A stretch of 64,000 nt of DNA, from the NCBI GenBank assembly GCA_942486035.1, contig CALNXK010000007.1:4151001-4215000 (forward strand), written 5' to 3'. This DNA comes from Porites lobata. Taxonomy: Eukaryota; Cnidaria; Anthozoa; Scleractinia; Poritidae. Below, one piece after another: positions 39,101 through 54,100 of this stretch. The notes beneath the pieces are model-generated. The model did no database searches. It worked only from the letters and a program-made list of their open reading frames with translations, and was not told the origin of the DNA. The position numbers and the translations under genes are program-made. Position 1 is the stretch's first letter. Each line of letters starts with the position of its first letter.

Positions 39101-42100
39101 TTACCAGCTTGAACAGTTTCTTGATGCACTGTTCATCCACTAGCAGAGGTGCTGCTCTGTCCAGAAGAGCTTTTATTGTCTCTAGGACAGGATTCTTAGA
39201 TCCCACCTTTAAAACAACATCACTCTGAAAAAGGAACAATTACTTCCTTAGCAAATGTGCAGGAAGATTGTGATTGTCTCTAAGATAGGAGTTAAAGGCA
39301 TTGGACAAGTACTTACCACTGCCTTGAAAACTGTCGAACATCCTATATCAGGATTGATGCTTTTCTTGAACAACTCTCTCAGAGTTGGCTCCTGAAGCAT
39401 TTCCCGCAGTTTCTTTAGGTTTTCTTGAAATTTAAAGGCATCAGGAAAAGCTCCTACAATCAAAAGAGACATAAATATCACATTAAGTTTTTGTTCTCTT
39501 TTTCTTTGCATTATTGTTATTGCTACAGTAAAATAATTTAGCGATCAGCAGGAATAAAAATCTAAAAATAAAAGAAATAAATTAACATCAGGGGCTAAAA
39601 GTAGCCTACTCTGCCAAAATAATTTGCCAAAATGTACATGTTATGTTTCTCAAGTGAAACAAAAAATCAAAGTCCCACATTCCAAACAAAGAAGCTTGGG
39701 AAATAATATCGCAAATCAGCCCCAAGTGGTGGGAAGCTAAAGGTGACACTATAAAGTTTTGGAGAGATGTTACAAGGCTGTTCTAAAAATTAATGACAGC
39801 CCTGGAAGTAGCCAATTAATCACAAACTGTGTACATGTGTATGGAAAACGATCCTGTTTGGTTTTGCATTAGATAGCCTCTTGCGAAATTTATCATGTTA
39901 ATTAATATTTACCTAATTTAAGTCTCTTTTTCCGATCTGTCAACTAAACTATTGAAGTACTATTGAATCAATTTCCAAAAATAATTATAACAAGCCTGGC
40001 TACTACTAATATTGCTGAAGCAATTGGTAAGGATGAAAGGACATTTTAATATCTACTGGATGGAATGATAATGCCATTTGTGTTCCATTCCAAGCCTAAC
40101 ATACACGCATATACAAGTACTACCAAAAAGGTTTTTCACCAGCTACGGCAATGACATTTCAGTATAGCAAATTCTAAGACTCAGATCAAAATTTGAGACA
40201 AAAGTGAATGTTTCACCCGCATCACTCAAACTTCATCAGCGATGTGAAGTGCCAGGTTGAGTGACAGAAAGTCGTTATGTATCCACAGGAGAGGATGGTA
40301 AATGGCCCATAGGCCAATTTTACATATGAGGAGATGCTTTTTTTAAGACTGAGCAGTGATATGTATGATATGCAAGATAACATACTTGCAAGGGAAATTA
40401 TCTTTGAGAAAATAAGAGCCTCATTGTCCTCTGACTGCAGCGAAAAAAAAATCAAAGTCAGCAACATTTCAAACATCGAGCTGAATATTACTATTTAAAG
40501 GACAAAATTGGGAGAGGTCAGTTCCCACTTCCATTAATGGATGGAACTGAACAATGGCTGAAAGGGTTTCTGTTTGGTAGATATAAATGAACTATAAATA
40601 CAATAAATAATGGTTTAGAGGTAGCACATGCGTCAATTGATTTATTTTTACCATTCCTGATCAAATGGGAATTCAGCAATGTTGGTTTTTGAGGAGTGGG
40701 GAAAACTTGAGAACTGGGAGAAAGAGCCAACAACAAACTAAACTCATTTATGGCAAATGGTGCTGTTTCTGGGATTCACACCTGGTCCACACCACTGGTG
40801 TTGATTCCTAATGGTAAATATTAAACATGGTTTTTTACAATAGACAGGGAAAAATGCCCAGAGGTATCTAGTATTTCACAGCGAAACATGAAGACATGTA
40901 GCTATTCAAACAAGTAGACTTTCAAAACTTGTACCTGTTCTTTTGTAGACAGCTCTATAAGATCAGCAATGTCTGTTCGTACTCTGAAAGAAAGTAAACA
41001 ACGAATTAGGAAAGGCCTTATGAGAAATATGTGGACATCACAACCACCTTTGCATGTTAGACTTAATCAGGGCTGTCACCAAGATGTCAAGTTACCAGAT
41101 AAATACTATAAGTAGGCAGGGAAGCAAACAGCGAGGGATTTCTTTTGGTTCTACTTTTCCTCTATTTTCTTGTGAAAGTAGCCAGGAATCACATTCATCA
41201 CAGCCATGAGAAGTCCCTGCTTTATTTACATGAAAAAAAAGACAGCAAGCGCACTGTGATGTAAATAACTTTTCCTCACCTTTGCTGACAATTGAGTATT
41301 CCATGGAAAGCACTAAGGAAGAGAAAGAATAAAAATAATAGAAAAATATTAGGATATGCTTAATTGCACAAAAACAGTTAAGTGACAAAATATTTATCAA
41401 ACATAACACACAAAATGTTACCACTAGGCTTAGAAACAAAACTCCCAAAATGGGACTTAACATCTTTCTCAATACTAATTGCGGGGGACAAGAGGAGCCT
41501 GAGATCCTAATCTCCAGGTTGTTATTATGCATACATCGCATGTATTTAGCAAGCATTCGTTTGGAATAAATGAAATGCACAGAATGCAATTTGATCACAC
41601 GCATTTGGACCTTTTATCACTCGTAATCTGATTATGCAAAGCATAGCTTTGGAGCAAAAGGGTTTTGCTTTGATTGTTGTCACCCGCATTCCATACCCAT
41701 TGGTTGTTACTAGTATTGACTTAATTAACAGGTGATGAATAGAGGGTGAATGGTATCTGGTGGGTCCGACATACTTCTGGTCTGACCTCAAAATTCTGGA
41801 AGTGTTACCTCCCTAAAAGAAAGAAAAGGCACATCAGTTGTTTAACATGTACACTTACCTAGCTGCCTGAGGGTCAAGCTTGCAATAAATATGTAACAAT
41901 TTCTTCATTTTCTCATCAGCTTCTAGAGTGACTGGCACTAAGCAGCCAATCAAAATTCTCTCCACGCAGAGCCTTTGACAAGCAATAGAAAAGCTTTGTA
42001 AGAATGTTCTACACGTTATAAATAAGAACACAAAATTAACTGTCTTATTTAGCATTTTGGTCATTGAAGAGCTGCAACATAGGGATTGAGCAGTATGTTT

Positions 42101-45100
42101 CACATTTTTAACAGTAAGATCAACTCTTCCATAACCAAAAATTAAAGGAAACGAAAAGCAAGTTGCCCACTAGCAACTGGCTTTGAAATTCTAAAAAAAT
42201 GTTGTCACCAACACTAAACTTTTAGTTGAGTAAAAGACCAGTCAGTCACAATTTCAAGCCCAGTAAACAAAAAGCAATACAAAATAAAAGGCACCCAAGT
42301 TCCAATGCCCCCAAACAAATCCCATTTCACAAGTGTCTGTTATAACATGATTGTCTCTGTAATGAAGATTATCTAGTTAACAAAATTGTAGATCAGTCTA
42401 ATGTGTATGTAGTGTTGCACTTCAGTTGACGAAAACATGATGATACAGTTGTTAAAAGAGCACCCTAGATAATGTAAAGTACAACAACGTGAAAGATTGT
42501 AAGCAAACCTAGCACATTCGTATCTTAAGCTTTTCCAGACAAGTATGCCAGTCTAAAAGCTTTACAACACAATAATATATACATGTGGCTCATTTTTAGT
42601 AACATTCTGTTTTCATGTAAAACTGACAGCAGGTTCCTTATAATCATTAATATACTTTCCTTAACAGTACCTGTTTTCTGGAGTATTATGGTAGTAACGG
42701 TGGAGTATTTTACTTGGAACCCATAATAACCTCTTGGCAGCTGCTTTGTTTGCAGTAGTTCTACAACCGAAACAGCCGAAACAGATTAAAAAGGGTAATG
42801 TGACAAATGCGACTATAAATAATAATGCCAACCCTTTACGCCCAAATACATTGATGTCACATTATTCTTCATTATGTTATTTCCTGTGATACTTCTGGAG
42901 AGAATGTGGCTTTTGATTTGTTAGTTCCTATCCATCACAACAAACTGGCATAGTGAAATACTGACCCTGTAGTCAATTTCTTATATAACTTTCCAAGACA
43001 CATCATTGCTTCTCTACTAACATGCCACTGAAGAAACAAAACCAGCAGAAACACAGATTAGATGCACAGTACTAAAGAAAATTAAAACAAACTCATACAC
43101 AACTTATCAATAGTATAAACAGCAGGAAAACTACATGCAACTGGTAGGACTCAGGGCTTGAAAATTCCAGCTTGTCCTTTGGTTAAACTTATCATCAACA
43201 GATGAGCTTAGGAGCTGGTCCATTAAGGATTGGTGGAGCCGTGCAAAGCTGTAGCAAGAAAAGGGAGGTATCCATGGCAACCCTGCAGATGGCCACCACC
43301 AGGCACCATCACCCTGAATCACTCAGTGGAGCACTTCCCACCAATACTCAACTAGGTAAGAAGAAAATATCAGGAGGGTGGAGTGCACAGGAAAAAATTT
43401 AGCAAGGCAACAGGAGGCAAGCTAAATATGACTTTATAAGTAACTGCAAGCAAGCAGACTGCATTTATGAATCACGAAGTACCCCTGCTAAATGTCTGGG
43501 GCCACCCCAAGCCACACAACTAAGAAACTGCTGACCAGCATTGTTTACATTTCAACTTTGCCTAAATTTCATTTAGCTACATGCAATCAGCTCTCACATT
43601 TCGCTTGCCAGGTCCACTCCTTGCTGGTCTTAGATAATGGTTTTGTTAGAGGACAACTGGTCCAGCAAGAAAATCGATTTGTTCTGGACTCCCAGACAGG
43701 ACTTTTTCAAGCTCTGTGGACTGAATACACTTTTCATAATTTAAAAAATATTATTATTCTTACCTTCTTATCTCTAGCTCTTTCACATACAGCGTCAAAA
43801 AGCTAACACAAGTGAGTGAAGAAACATTCAGTTAGAGCCAGACATTTGTGTACATGTCAACATTCCCTATAAGCAGTCACGTCCCCTTGATATTCCTTGA
43901 TAAATGGTAAAGATGAACAGAAAGAAAGGTGCATGCTAACAGTCTTTTATATGTGTCCTTTCTGGGTTTGCATGTAGAAATATGGTGTTGGCCTAGCATA
44001 TCATAATTATAGCAAAGCTACTGACATGTTTATAAACTCTGAGCTTCTGTGTTTTGTCTTTTTTTGTACTGACTTCAGGACTCAAGGTAAGCTTAGAAGG
44101 TTTGAAAGATTTTCAAGGCATGGGTATAGTCTCCTTAATATCTTGGACCTGACTGCTAGTACCAGAATATGCACCGTACACTGTACAGCTGAATGGTACT
44201 CAAGAACTTTTGAACAAGTGGCTTTTTGATCTAGTGTCCACATTAAGAGTTAAAAGGGCACAAGTAACATGAAATCCTAATTATAATCGTTTGACTGCAT
44301 TTCTAGCAACATCTATTCTTCTTTCTTTTCCTCTTGTTGTTGTTTTGTTTTAGGTCAGTACATTAGAATATAAGGCCAGATGAACCATATTTTGTTTATT
44401 GAGCCATCACATGACATCCCTTAGATTAAATGCAGGGCTCAAAATAACAGCCGGTCAAAGGACAATATCTGGCCAGAATTGCAACTTGCCTGGCCAAAAA
44501 CTTCAGTCACCGGACATGTTGACTGGTCACGCATGCACTCTCGTTCAGGACAAAAACAGCCAAATCCTCACCCGTAAATCTTAAATTTTGTTTCTTCGAA
44601 AAAAACACAATTGTGTTCACAAAGTAAAAATTACAAAAGGATAAGTTAACTTTTTTTCCAATATTTTGACCAGTCAGAAACGAGACTTGACCAAGCTGAA
44701 ATTTCTTTGGCCAGGCAAGATGTCCAGCCACCATCTGGAAGCAGGAAGCAAACCAGCCAGTACATTCAAAACACAACCAGGTGCAGTACAATGCACTTGG
44801 ACTGATAAAACCTGCCGTACCTTATCATCAATATGTTCAATCTGCTCAACTGCTGCATCACAAATGGTTGCTACTACTTCTTGCCGAACTCTCTCATCTG
44901 GGTCCCTTTGTCTTTCATGCAGTTTATCTGCAAAACAACAACAACAATCAATCAATCTTTATTAGTGCCATTGGGACATACAGAGGAAAAAATTACAGGA
45001 GAGCACAGCCACTTTGAAATAGCAAATGCTAGTCACGCTGGCCATGCAGAAAAAAATACTTACATAATATAATAAATAGAGAAATACACATGTATGCACA

Positions 45101-48100
45101 CTTTAAAAAAAAAAACGAAAACTAAGCAAGGGCTGTGTACATAATGAGCTGTTAATAAAGTACAGCACTAAATTAAGCAACTATACACACAAAAAATTTT
45201 TTAAAAAAATTAAAATTAAAATTAAAAACTTAATAAGAATCAAGCCTTCAACAGCACCTATAGTTACTTGGCCCAAACTGATGGTGACCAATCAAATTAA
45301 AGAAGTACTGTATACAGTTAAAGCTAACCAAAGTCATCTATGATCCATTGAGAACAGTGATTTTGTTACTTTTATGTCCTGTGTCCCCAATGCATAAAAA
45401 TCCCCAAAGACTCTAAACAGTTTATGGAATGCATTCCGTAGGATGCAAAGAACGATCAACTGATTTGAAGATTTTTTGGTAGAATACCCTGTTCGTGAGA
45501 TTTTTGTGGCTATTGTTTAAAGATGCATATTTATTTTAGTCTTTTTTGTGCTTTAAATGTATAGAAGACTATATTTTAATTTTTTTAAAACTGTGATGAA
45601 GAGTTCTAGCATCTGTCTTCAAATTGACTGTCTGGTTATGTAAAAGCCCACGCATTTTCAATTTAGGACTCCTGTTTTTTTTGTTTTTGTTTTTGTTTTT
45701 TTTTCAACTGGGACTCATTAGTTATGGATGGACTCATGATTTTTCACAAGAAGTCCCGGGACTCACCTTAACTATTTGTAACAAAATCATTGTAAGAATA
45801 CTGCAAGATGCTAACTGGTTCCATCAACTTTTGTTGGAATTCACTTTCTGTAATCTGTAATTTATTGTTTAGTTTGTTTAAAAGCCCTGGTTAATGTAGT
45901 TTCATTGTATTGTACATAGTTGTATTTAGCAAGTAACAAATCAACCAAAAAAATCACCCGTAACATCTGTCACCAGGTCGGGGTGATGCTTGAGAAATTC
46001 TTTGGCTCTCTTCACACATTCAACACGAACATCTACACTAATATCCACAAACCTATCAAGAAACAACTGTGTTAGAAACTCAAAGGTGAACATTCTAAGT
46101 AACAGTGCACAGGTATCTGCTTTTGCATTGGCCACCATCTCAAAAAAAAACAAAAAAAAAAACAGAACAGCGGGCAAAGTTTACTATATCAACAGCAAAC
46201 ACAGTTGATCAAATCCAAGAGCACATGGAGTTCTGGTGGATGTATTTTTGGTAAATTACATTCTCATGTTTTACCAAAAATTTCCAGACCTTTGTTTCCT
46301 AGCGGTAATAATCTATTATGGAATACATGCAATTATCATCCATGGGAGACAAAGGAAATTCCGGTTTAACCTGATGACAAATATCAGCTGCAATAGATAC
46401 ACATATCTTGTTTGCTTCCAATGGAAGGAGAAGCTTAGTGCTCCGAGTTAACTCAGTTAAACAGGTTGAACCACGTAACAATCATGAGAGGAGGTTGAGG
46501 AAAAATATCATGATTTGTCTCTGGCCACTGGATCAATCTGCTGAAGGCAAAGGCTGAGGATTTACTGACATGTGAGACACTGACAAATTAAAATATTTTG
46601 TGATAATCGAGTTCAATAACTGTTTTATCAGTCAATCACTTAATTTATTTTTTACTGAACAACTCCCGGAAGTGAAGCGATCTGCCATTTTCACGCAAGA
46701 ATGAGCCCAAGAAGGAGAAAAGAATGGTTTCCTTTACGCATGAGCACAATGTTATTTGCAGCCAAACACAGTTGGATGACATTGCGCATGAGCAGACCAT
46801 TATTTGTAGGCAGTTATTTGCAGGTCACTTAGTGGGTTCTCCTTTGCATCAAATGATAAAGTTAAATACCGTAAAAACTCGTGTATAAGCCGCACCTTTT
46901 TGCCGAAATTTTGAGTCAAAAATCGCGGGTGCGGCTTATACACGAGACCATTGCTCTCAAAGGGAGTAAACTGGCTTGTAGGGGTCACAAATTGAACTGA
47001 AAACCTTCAGTAAACATATTGAAACCTGTCGTTGATCGTTGCTTTCGGTAGAAGTGGTGGCTCCTAAAGGAGCCGTTTGTTTGCATCTGCAGGTTCTATA
47101 CCTGAATCTTGCTCGCCAGTAGTTCTTTTAAGCGTTTCATCTGCGCTTTGTTTGAGCAGTTAAACTCTAACTGGCACGGAATCTCCATTCCTCCGCACAG
47201 CTGCTTAGTGTCGTCTGCGACCGATCACTTCAACGCTGATTTCCCCACTACGTGCAAGAAAATACCACGCTATTCGAGAAAATTCGCGAGGCAAATGGCC
47301 GACCGTTTGGTCGTCCTTCACTACTTTCACGGCGTTTGTCCATTGGGTTGTTAAACTCTCGTTTAGCAACAAGCTTTTCTCCAATCGATGGTTTCCAGCA
47401 TTTGTTTACTTGTGTCCTTCTCTGGTGTCCAGACTTCCCTCGTCAAATAAACGCGTGGTTACTAAGCAATCGTTTTGTAGCATTCTCCAGCGCTTTATTT
47501 TCGTTCCATCGTTCCATTTTCATTTCAACTGTGGGCTTTAGCAATGAAGAGAACTGTTGTCTTTCGCAGGAAATGGGGAAATTGATTAAAGAGAACCTTT
47601 TAAAAGGTATTTTCAGAGTTGATTAACTTATTTAAAATGTCACTGCAAATACACAACATTAAATTTCCTCAAGTTTATTTGTGAACATTTTGATGCGCGA
47701 ACAAACGATCACCTTTTTTACAAAAGCGCATTTTTGGTTTTTTTTTTTTTCAAAGTCATGCTTGAAAGTTGGGGGTGCGGCTTATACACGAGTGCGGCTT
47801 ATACACGAGTTTTTACGGTATTGAACACAACATACTCTGTTAGTAGTAATAAAATAATAAATTGCTTACCTTCCTAAATAAGAACCCCAGAGAGCCTTGT
47901 TCTGAACAGCAAGTTCCGAATCATGTTCAGAAAACATCTGACCTAACAAGCTGACCACTTTTAATCGGTCATCTACATCCTCACTCTAAAAAAAAGAAAG
48001 AGAGGTTAGAAACCTTTATACCTGTCATAGGGCTTATCTGCTCTAGCGAAAAAAGTGCTTATTTAGACAAACTGTCTGTCATCACCAATGCTTAACAAAT

Positions 48101-51100
48101 GCGTATGGTTTAATTTGTTGCAATTTTACAAATTTTGTACGAGATGGGATAATCTTCAAAGGTGCCGTGGACAAAATTTGTTTGTCCTGGGTAAAAACTG
48201 GACAAAATCAATTAAGCAAATGAAAATGTGTATTTTTTTGTCAATCATTTGCTGTAAAGCCATTATTCTTTCCATTAAGTAATGACAGACGCGATGGCCT
48301 GTTAATAGTTTCCAGTACAGATAAATTTAAAAAAGAGTAAAATCGTCACCATACAATTTTTGGTTTAGATGTTTCAAAGACAATTCCATTGTCTGCTAGT
48401 GCAGGCTGGCCCATAGCAACCAAAACAGTTAGAGTTCTGAGAGATGAAAAAATGCCAAAAAATCACCTTTAATTTAAACTCCAGCTGTGGAACAACTGAC
48501 AAGAGAGTACTAGGACAAACTCTGTTCAATTCCAGTATAAGATCATAAATGTTCTCTGCTAGGTTGCTGTCTGATGTCTTCCCCAAGGCAAGAGTACTGT
48601 TAAAAAACTAAAAGAACACACAATTTGTTCATCTACTCTTTAATTTCATATGCCCACACAAACCATACAAAAATTTAGCCCAGCACGCAAAGAAAGTCAT
48701 GTCTGTTAGAATATATCCCGGGACTTAGTGGATTTTGCTATTGGGCTAGTGAATTATGTTCTTAACTTGCCTGATGGCAAATGGATTTTTTAGGAAATTC
48801 ACATTACCGAAGAGCTGTAATCAATCCTGCTCATCAAAAAAAAAAATGGGGGCTAATGAAAAAGACTCTTGGGCTAGTACATGCGAGCTGTGACTTGCGT
48901 GAATGGCAAACTGTAAAACTGACTTCCTTTCTAGTCTGAAGCCTCAATTTTCTTTGATTACCATTTGTAAATAAGGCTCTAAAGATGTCGCAGTCCTTCT
49001 GATGAATTCACCTGCCAGCTTATAGGCTACAGGATTTTCACTCTGGAGAAAACAAACAACAAAATGATGCTATTAGGATGATCTTATAAAAAATTCTTGA
49101 ATGATAAAAAAATACTCCATAAAGCCCTGAAACAAAACAGCCACCTCCCCACAACAGGCCACTTCTTTATCCGTACAATCACTTTTTAAATTTCCCTACA
49201 ACGGCCTCTAAATACATGATTTGTACAGAAAAAAAAGGTAAAGGTGCACACGAGCAAAAGGCCCAAATGGACGGAGCTTATTCCGGTTTCCTTAGCATGA
49301 AGCATGCCTAGGAGTATTGCTACTCCCCCCTGGGACGGGATGCAAGTCCAACGCAAGGTTACCCCCAAACAGTATATTGCTGGTACCCATTTATACAACT
49401 GGGTGAAGAGATCTGCTTTCATATCACTAAATGAAGTGATTGTTCATTAACGTATTTAAATACATTTTATAGGAGTTAACAACTAAGAGCGCCTTTTAGC
49501 GCCTGAGATCAGTGGTCTTTTGGCATGTGCATGCCCAGTAGCTCGCTACATCAATCATGTGATTCATTGGCGCATTCAGTTTTTTGTTGTGCTAGGTTTT
49601 TTTAGCCCATGAGGTTCTTTCTGCCATTTTCTTTCCCCCCTCCTCTCCCAAGGCTTTGTTGTTGTTGGTGTTCCTTTTTTCTCCACTGGTGTTCTCCAGT
49701 GTGTCAGGTGCCTGTTCTTTTCCTTTTGTGTGGGTGCTCATGGCTGTGGGTTGCGCTGTTGCACCAGTCATGAGGGCATTGTTTCAATCTAGGATTCTAG
49801 AGGCCGGCTGCCAACAGTGGAAGCCCCTGGATACTCCAGGCACCCAACCTCCATTTTAATGATGCAGTTGTTTACACTGTACAAAATGAACTTTTATTTT
49901 GATAGTCACCGATGATCTCACAAGGGTCACAAGGTATCCCTGCTAAGGACCAAAAGCCACCCCATGCAACAGGAAGAAGGGAAATCACTAGCTATGATAA
50001 TTATTGATTTCAAGGTTAACTTTGCTTAAATTACATTTACCCACATCATCTTTATAGTTATGCATTTCAAGTTAATAGCTTAGTAAGTAGGTACCTTCTG
50101 CGGCTCAATAATGTTGATCAGAATTGTGTCCAGAAGTTCCTGAGATGCAGATTCTCCTTCTTGTATGATGGGACACATTACATCAAGCATGAAATTCTGA
50201 ATTTTATTAGTATGATTTTCACTAAAATTGAGAACAAGGAGACAGAGTTTTAGAGTTGATAACGAGGTATGATTTTTGTATATTCTGTCATTCTACTCAA
50301 TTCCATAACCTATGTTGATATTATCATTTTATCCCATATTAGGTTAGCACTGTCTAACACATCTTATGAAAGCTGGTTACGATAGCTTTTTATTACCAGA
50401 GAATACCATTTACATGGTACACTTAAATTTCACTTAATACAGTAAAATTCAACTTACTTCACGACTTGGAAGAGCAGTTTAAATAACTTTAATATAATAT
50501 CTTGGAAATCCAGCTCCAGGCAAATATTAAATGATTTAACTAATGCTAAATTCTGAAAAGAAATGAAAAAAACAGCCCTTTAGAGCACTGCAGTTGTTTT
50601 AATTACCTTGTTTTAACTACATTATTTGTAGCTTACAGTGATAAACTTGCGGACACTAAAAAAATGTGAATTGTTTCAAAATTAGTTGAAACAGTTTGTT
50701 CAAAATGACAAACTATCTTTTGATACTCTTTAAAAATTTATGCAAAAAGGAAAAACAAAAACAGAAAAAGGGCTCTTCCCTCCAACAATTCCTGGTTTGA
50801 GTGCTAAAAAGCAAGTCAATCCTTTGAAAACCAACCATCCCTCTAAAAAAACCAAATTCTGTTACGCATGTCTGCCCAAGGTATAAAGTGCCTTCTTTTC
50901 TTTTTGAACTCTTGTTTTAATTCCTAGCCTGCCAGGCAAATTTATCACACTAAGCAAAACCTCTACCTACCTCTAAAAGATAAAAATACTTCTTAGACAG
51001 GTTTGATTTCGTATTCTCGAGACCTTTCAACTGGTTGATAATCATCGTAAATACTGCCTGAATGTAAAATCAAACATACATGTAAAAAGATAAGTGGGAG

Positions 51101-54100
51101 TAATATTCACGGGAGGTAGAGGGTTGGGAGAAAAAATTGGGCTAATAAAAGCTAAATTCACTGCTAATCAACTGATATAAAACCATCTAAAAAGTCTAAG
51201 GACTGACATGTCTTTCCAGAAAATAGCAGCAACATCTGTGCCTGTTTTGTAAAATTTGACTGCTGAGAATTATTTACAAATTCATCATTTTTATTTTGTG
51301 AATTCAGGATATACATGTAATACATGTAAAATAAAGAGTATGAAAATGTTAAAGACATTATAACTTTTAGTGCTAACATATACAAACTGGCTTTCTTTCA
51401 AGATGAGATAGCCATGATCACACTGGAATTTAAAAAAGTTTTTTTTTCCTTGGACCAAGGTTGAGCCTACTAAAACAAATTTGACTTACATATAATGGCA
51501 AACTCGCATATAACTCAAGAAGCCAGAGTATCTCTTGTCACATTTCGAGCAACTGTTATGCTCCTTTCATGCTTAGCAATGCATGCATCCGTAACTCTTG
51601 TTGCACGTTCACCATTTCTTAATTACAGCTCAAAGGCAAGTGGGCTGAGTATCAGGAACTCACCAGCAGGAGGACAAGAAATTAAAAGTTGCAACTGGTG
51701 CTGTGTAGGAGGAAAAGCAAGGGTGTTCAAGGAAATCAACTCTCAAGACTCCAGGTAGTAACTAGAGTGGAGCTTAAACCAGTGTCCCCTTGACAACAAG
51801 TGTGGGATGCTGACCACTAAGTCATGCACCCCTCACTGCCACTACAGAATCTAAGCAGTACCACTGCTCATAACTGTAATTACCTTTAACTGTTCTTCAT
51901 TGTAGGGAGCTTCAGGAGCAAATATTCTTAAAATATCAGCCATACAGCATGCAGCATGCACTTTAACATCTTTGTCTCTGTGCTTAAGAATAAACGGGTT
52001 GACAAGAGACTGCGCCACATCATGATACTTGGGTTCTCCATCGGTTTGATCAGCACTCGATAGCTCATGAGCAAGGTTCTGTGAAAATAAGTGGTAGTCA
52101 AATCTTAATTTGACCATGAAACATTCAAATAAAATGCACGACAGCTACTTATTACTAAGTCAAAGTACAAAACTGTACTTCTGTTCAATGAATAAGTAGA
52201 TACAGTTCAATCCTCCTTTATTAGCTGGAGTCTAATTCAAGGTCTAAAATAAACAACGATGGCAGCCTACAAGCCCTAGGATTTAACGATCATTTCTGGT
52301 ACCGTGTCATAACCATGATCTTAAAATAACGGAACCAAGAAATAGTTTCCCAGTGACACATTTAGACTGACGGACCAAAACACACAAATACAGTATTTTT
52401 CCACTCGGATTCTTAACCAGTACAGCAATTCGTTATGACTCAACTTGTGTATGAACCAAAATTAAAAACAAAAACAATACCATTTTTCTATACCACCATC
52501 TTGAATCGATCCCAAAATGCATTACTGATGACAAAAAACCTAAATGGAACCTGATTCACTCAGTTTCCTAAACCTAATCAATAGACTTCAGAGTCATTCG
52601 TCATTCAGCATGGAGTTTCTGGATGCTAGGTTTCAGGCAAACTCCTCCAAGATCACAATAATATTGCCAAAGTTTGCCATTTCTTCAGTAGACTTGACTT
52701 TCCGGCAATAAAGTTTCATCTATTTTGCATTGTTTGAGCTATTTTAATGTTAACAACGAATATTTCCTCGTAAAGTCCACTGCCCTTGTAATATAATAAT
52801 GTGATTGGTGGGAAGTAAACCAATCATGCCAAAATGTTATAATGCCAACAACATCATTTTTGTTCATTTTGTGCCGTTGCAAATTCATGATAGAGTCAAC
52901 GAGTATTTTTTACACCAATGACATCACGTGCTGCATGTTATGATGTCATCTATCATCCCACAATATTAAAGATGTGGGGGGTTGAAAGGCCTTCTAATGA
53001 AACATACAATGGTCAAAATAACACACGGACTGCTGACTGGGGACCACGGACTGGGTATAAGACACAGACTAGGTATAAGATGCGCACTACAGACTACATC
53101 GGTAATAGCACAACACATAAGTTTAAGTTACTTGTAGTTTTTATACTCCTAGAAATTCTTGGTGGAGGTGTACCACCCAGTTCTCCAAATCCTGAGCCTG
53201 ACCAAAATGCTATTTTCTACACCCATTTTTAGCCCTGGTCTCAGTCTCTAACATCCACGACAAACGCAATGTACATGTTTACATAGGTGTAAATCATGTC
53301 ATCATTGCTTTGAATATATATCGTTGGATGATATGGTTTGGTTATTATTCACGTATAGGCGAGTAACCCCTTCCCCCTAAATACAGCTTTTTTGCATCAC
53401 AGAATGCCTCTATATTGACCCTCTTGTCTGGGTTCTTAATTTCCTCATATCCCAAAGCTTTGAAATGGACTTGTGGCACCTATAAGAATTTCACTCTCAC
53501 TAACACCAATACTATTTATTATGTTGGATGATATATTTTGGTTATTATTCACGTACAGGTGAGTAACCCTTGCCCCTAAATACAGCTTTTTTGCATCACA
53601 GAATATCTCTATACTGACCCTCTTGTCTGGGTTCTTAATTTCCTCATATCCCAAGGCTTTGAAATGAAATTGTGGCACCTATAAGAATTTCACTCTCACT
53701 AACACCAATACTATTTATTATGTTGGATGATATATTTTGGTTATTATTCACGTATAGGTGAGTAACCCTTCCCCCTAAATACAGCTTTTTTGCATCACAG
53801 AATATCTCTATACTGACCCTCTTGTCTGGGTTCTTAATTTCCTCATATCCCAAGGCTTTGAAATGGAATTGTGGCACCTATAAGAATATCGCTCTCACTA
53901 ACACCAATACTATTTATTTGGTGCCTCTCAATTTCATATCTTCTATTGGTTTAAAACTTATAAAATGAATTCTCTGCTAACTCCTCCTTTTTAAAAAATT
54001 CAGAGTTTCATTTTCAGTTTCCTTGAGTAGCGGCATTAACCTTCCTTGCCAGTGTAGTATGCTTTCCTTCTCCCGCTAACATTGAGGAGAATAGACTGCA

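Noticed and set aside
41092..41604. 170-codon minus-strand ORF over PDS5 exon 15
   Set aside because: The frame differs from the in-phase PDS5 exon (41312-41280) and reads mostly intron.
41755..41815. Possible PDS5 exon after GGGAGG between exons 14 and 15
   Set aside because: In the required phase it hits a stop (TTT TGA), while the exon at 41312-41280 joins in phase and matches the family.
47109..47626. Two overlapping plus-strand ORFs of 81 and 124 codons
   Set aside because: They lie inside a TA-flanked transposon in a PDS5 intron, show no domain, and overlap each other in different frames.
52918..53232. 104-codon plus-strand ORF rich in Thr/Arg
   Set aside because: It reads through the GGACTG-type repeat arm, so the composition reflects repeat structure.
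53445..53877. Two near-identical 77-codon minus-strand ORFs
   Set aside because: They are consecutive units of a 200-bp tandem repeat; the period is not a multiple of three and no splice or start context supports coding.
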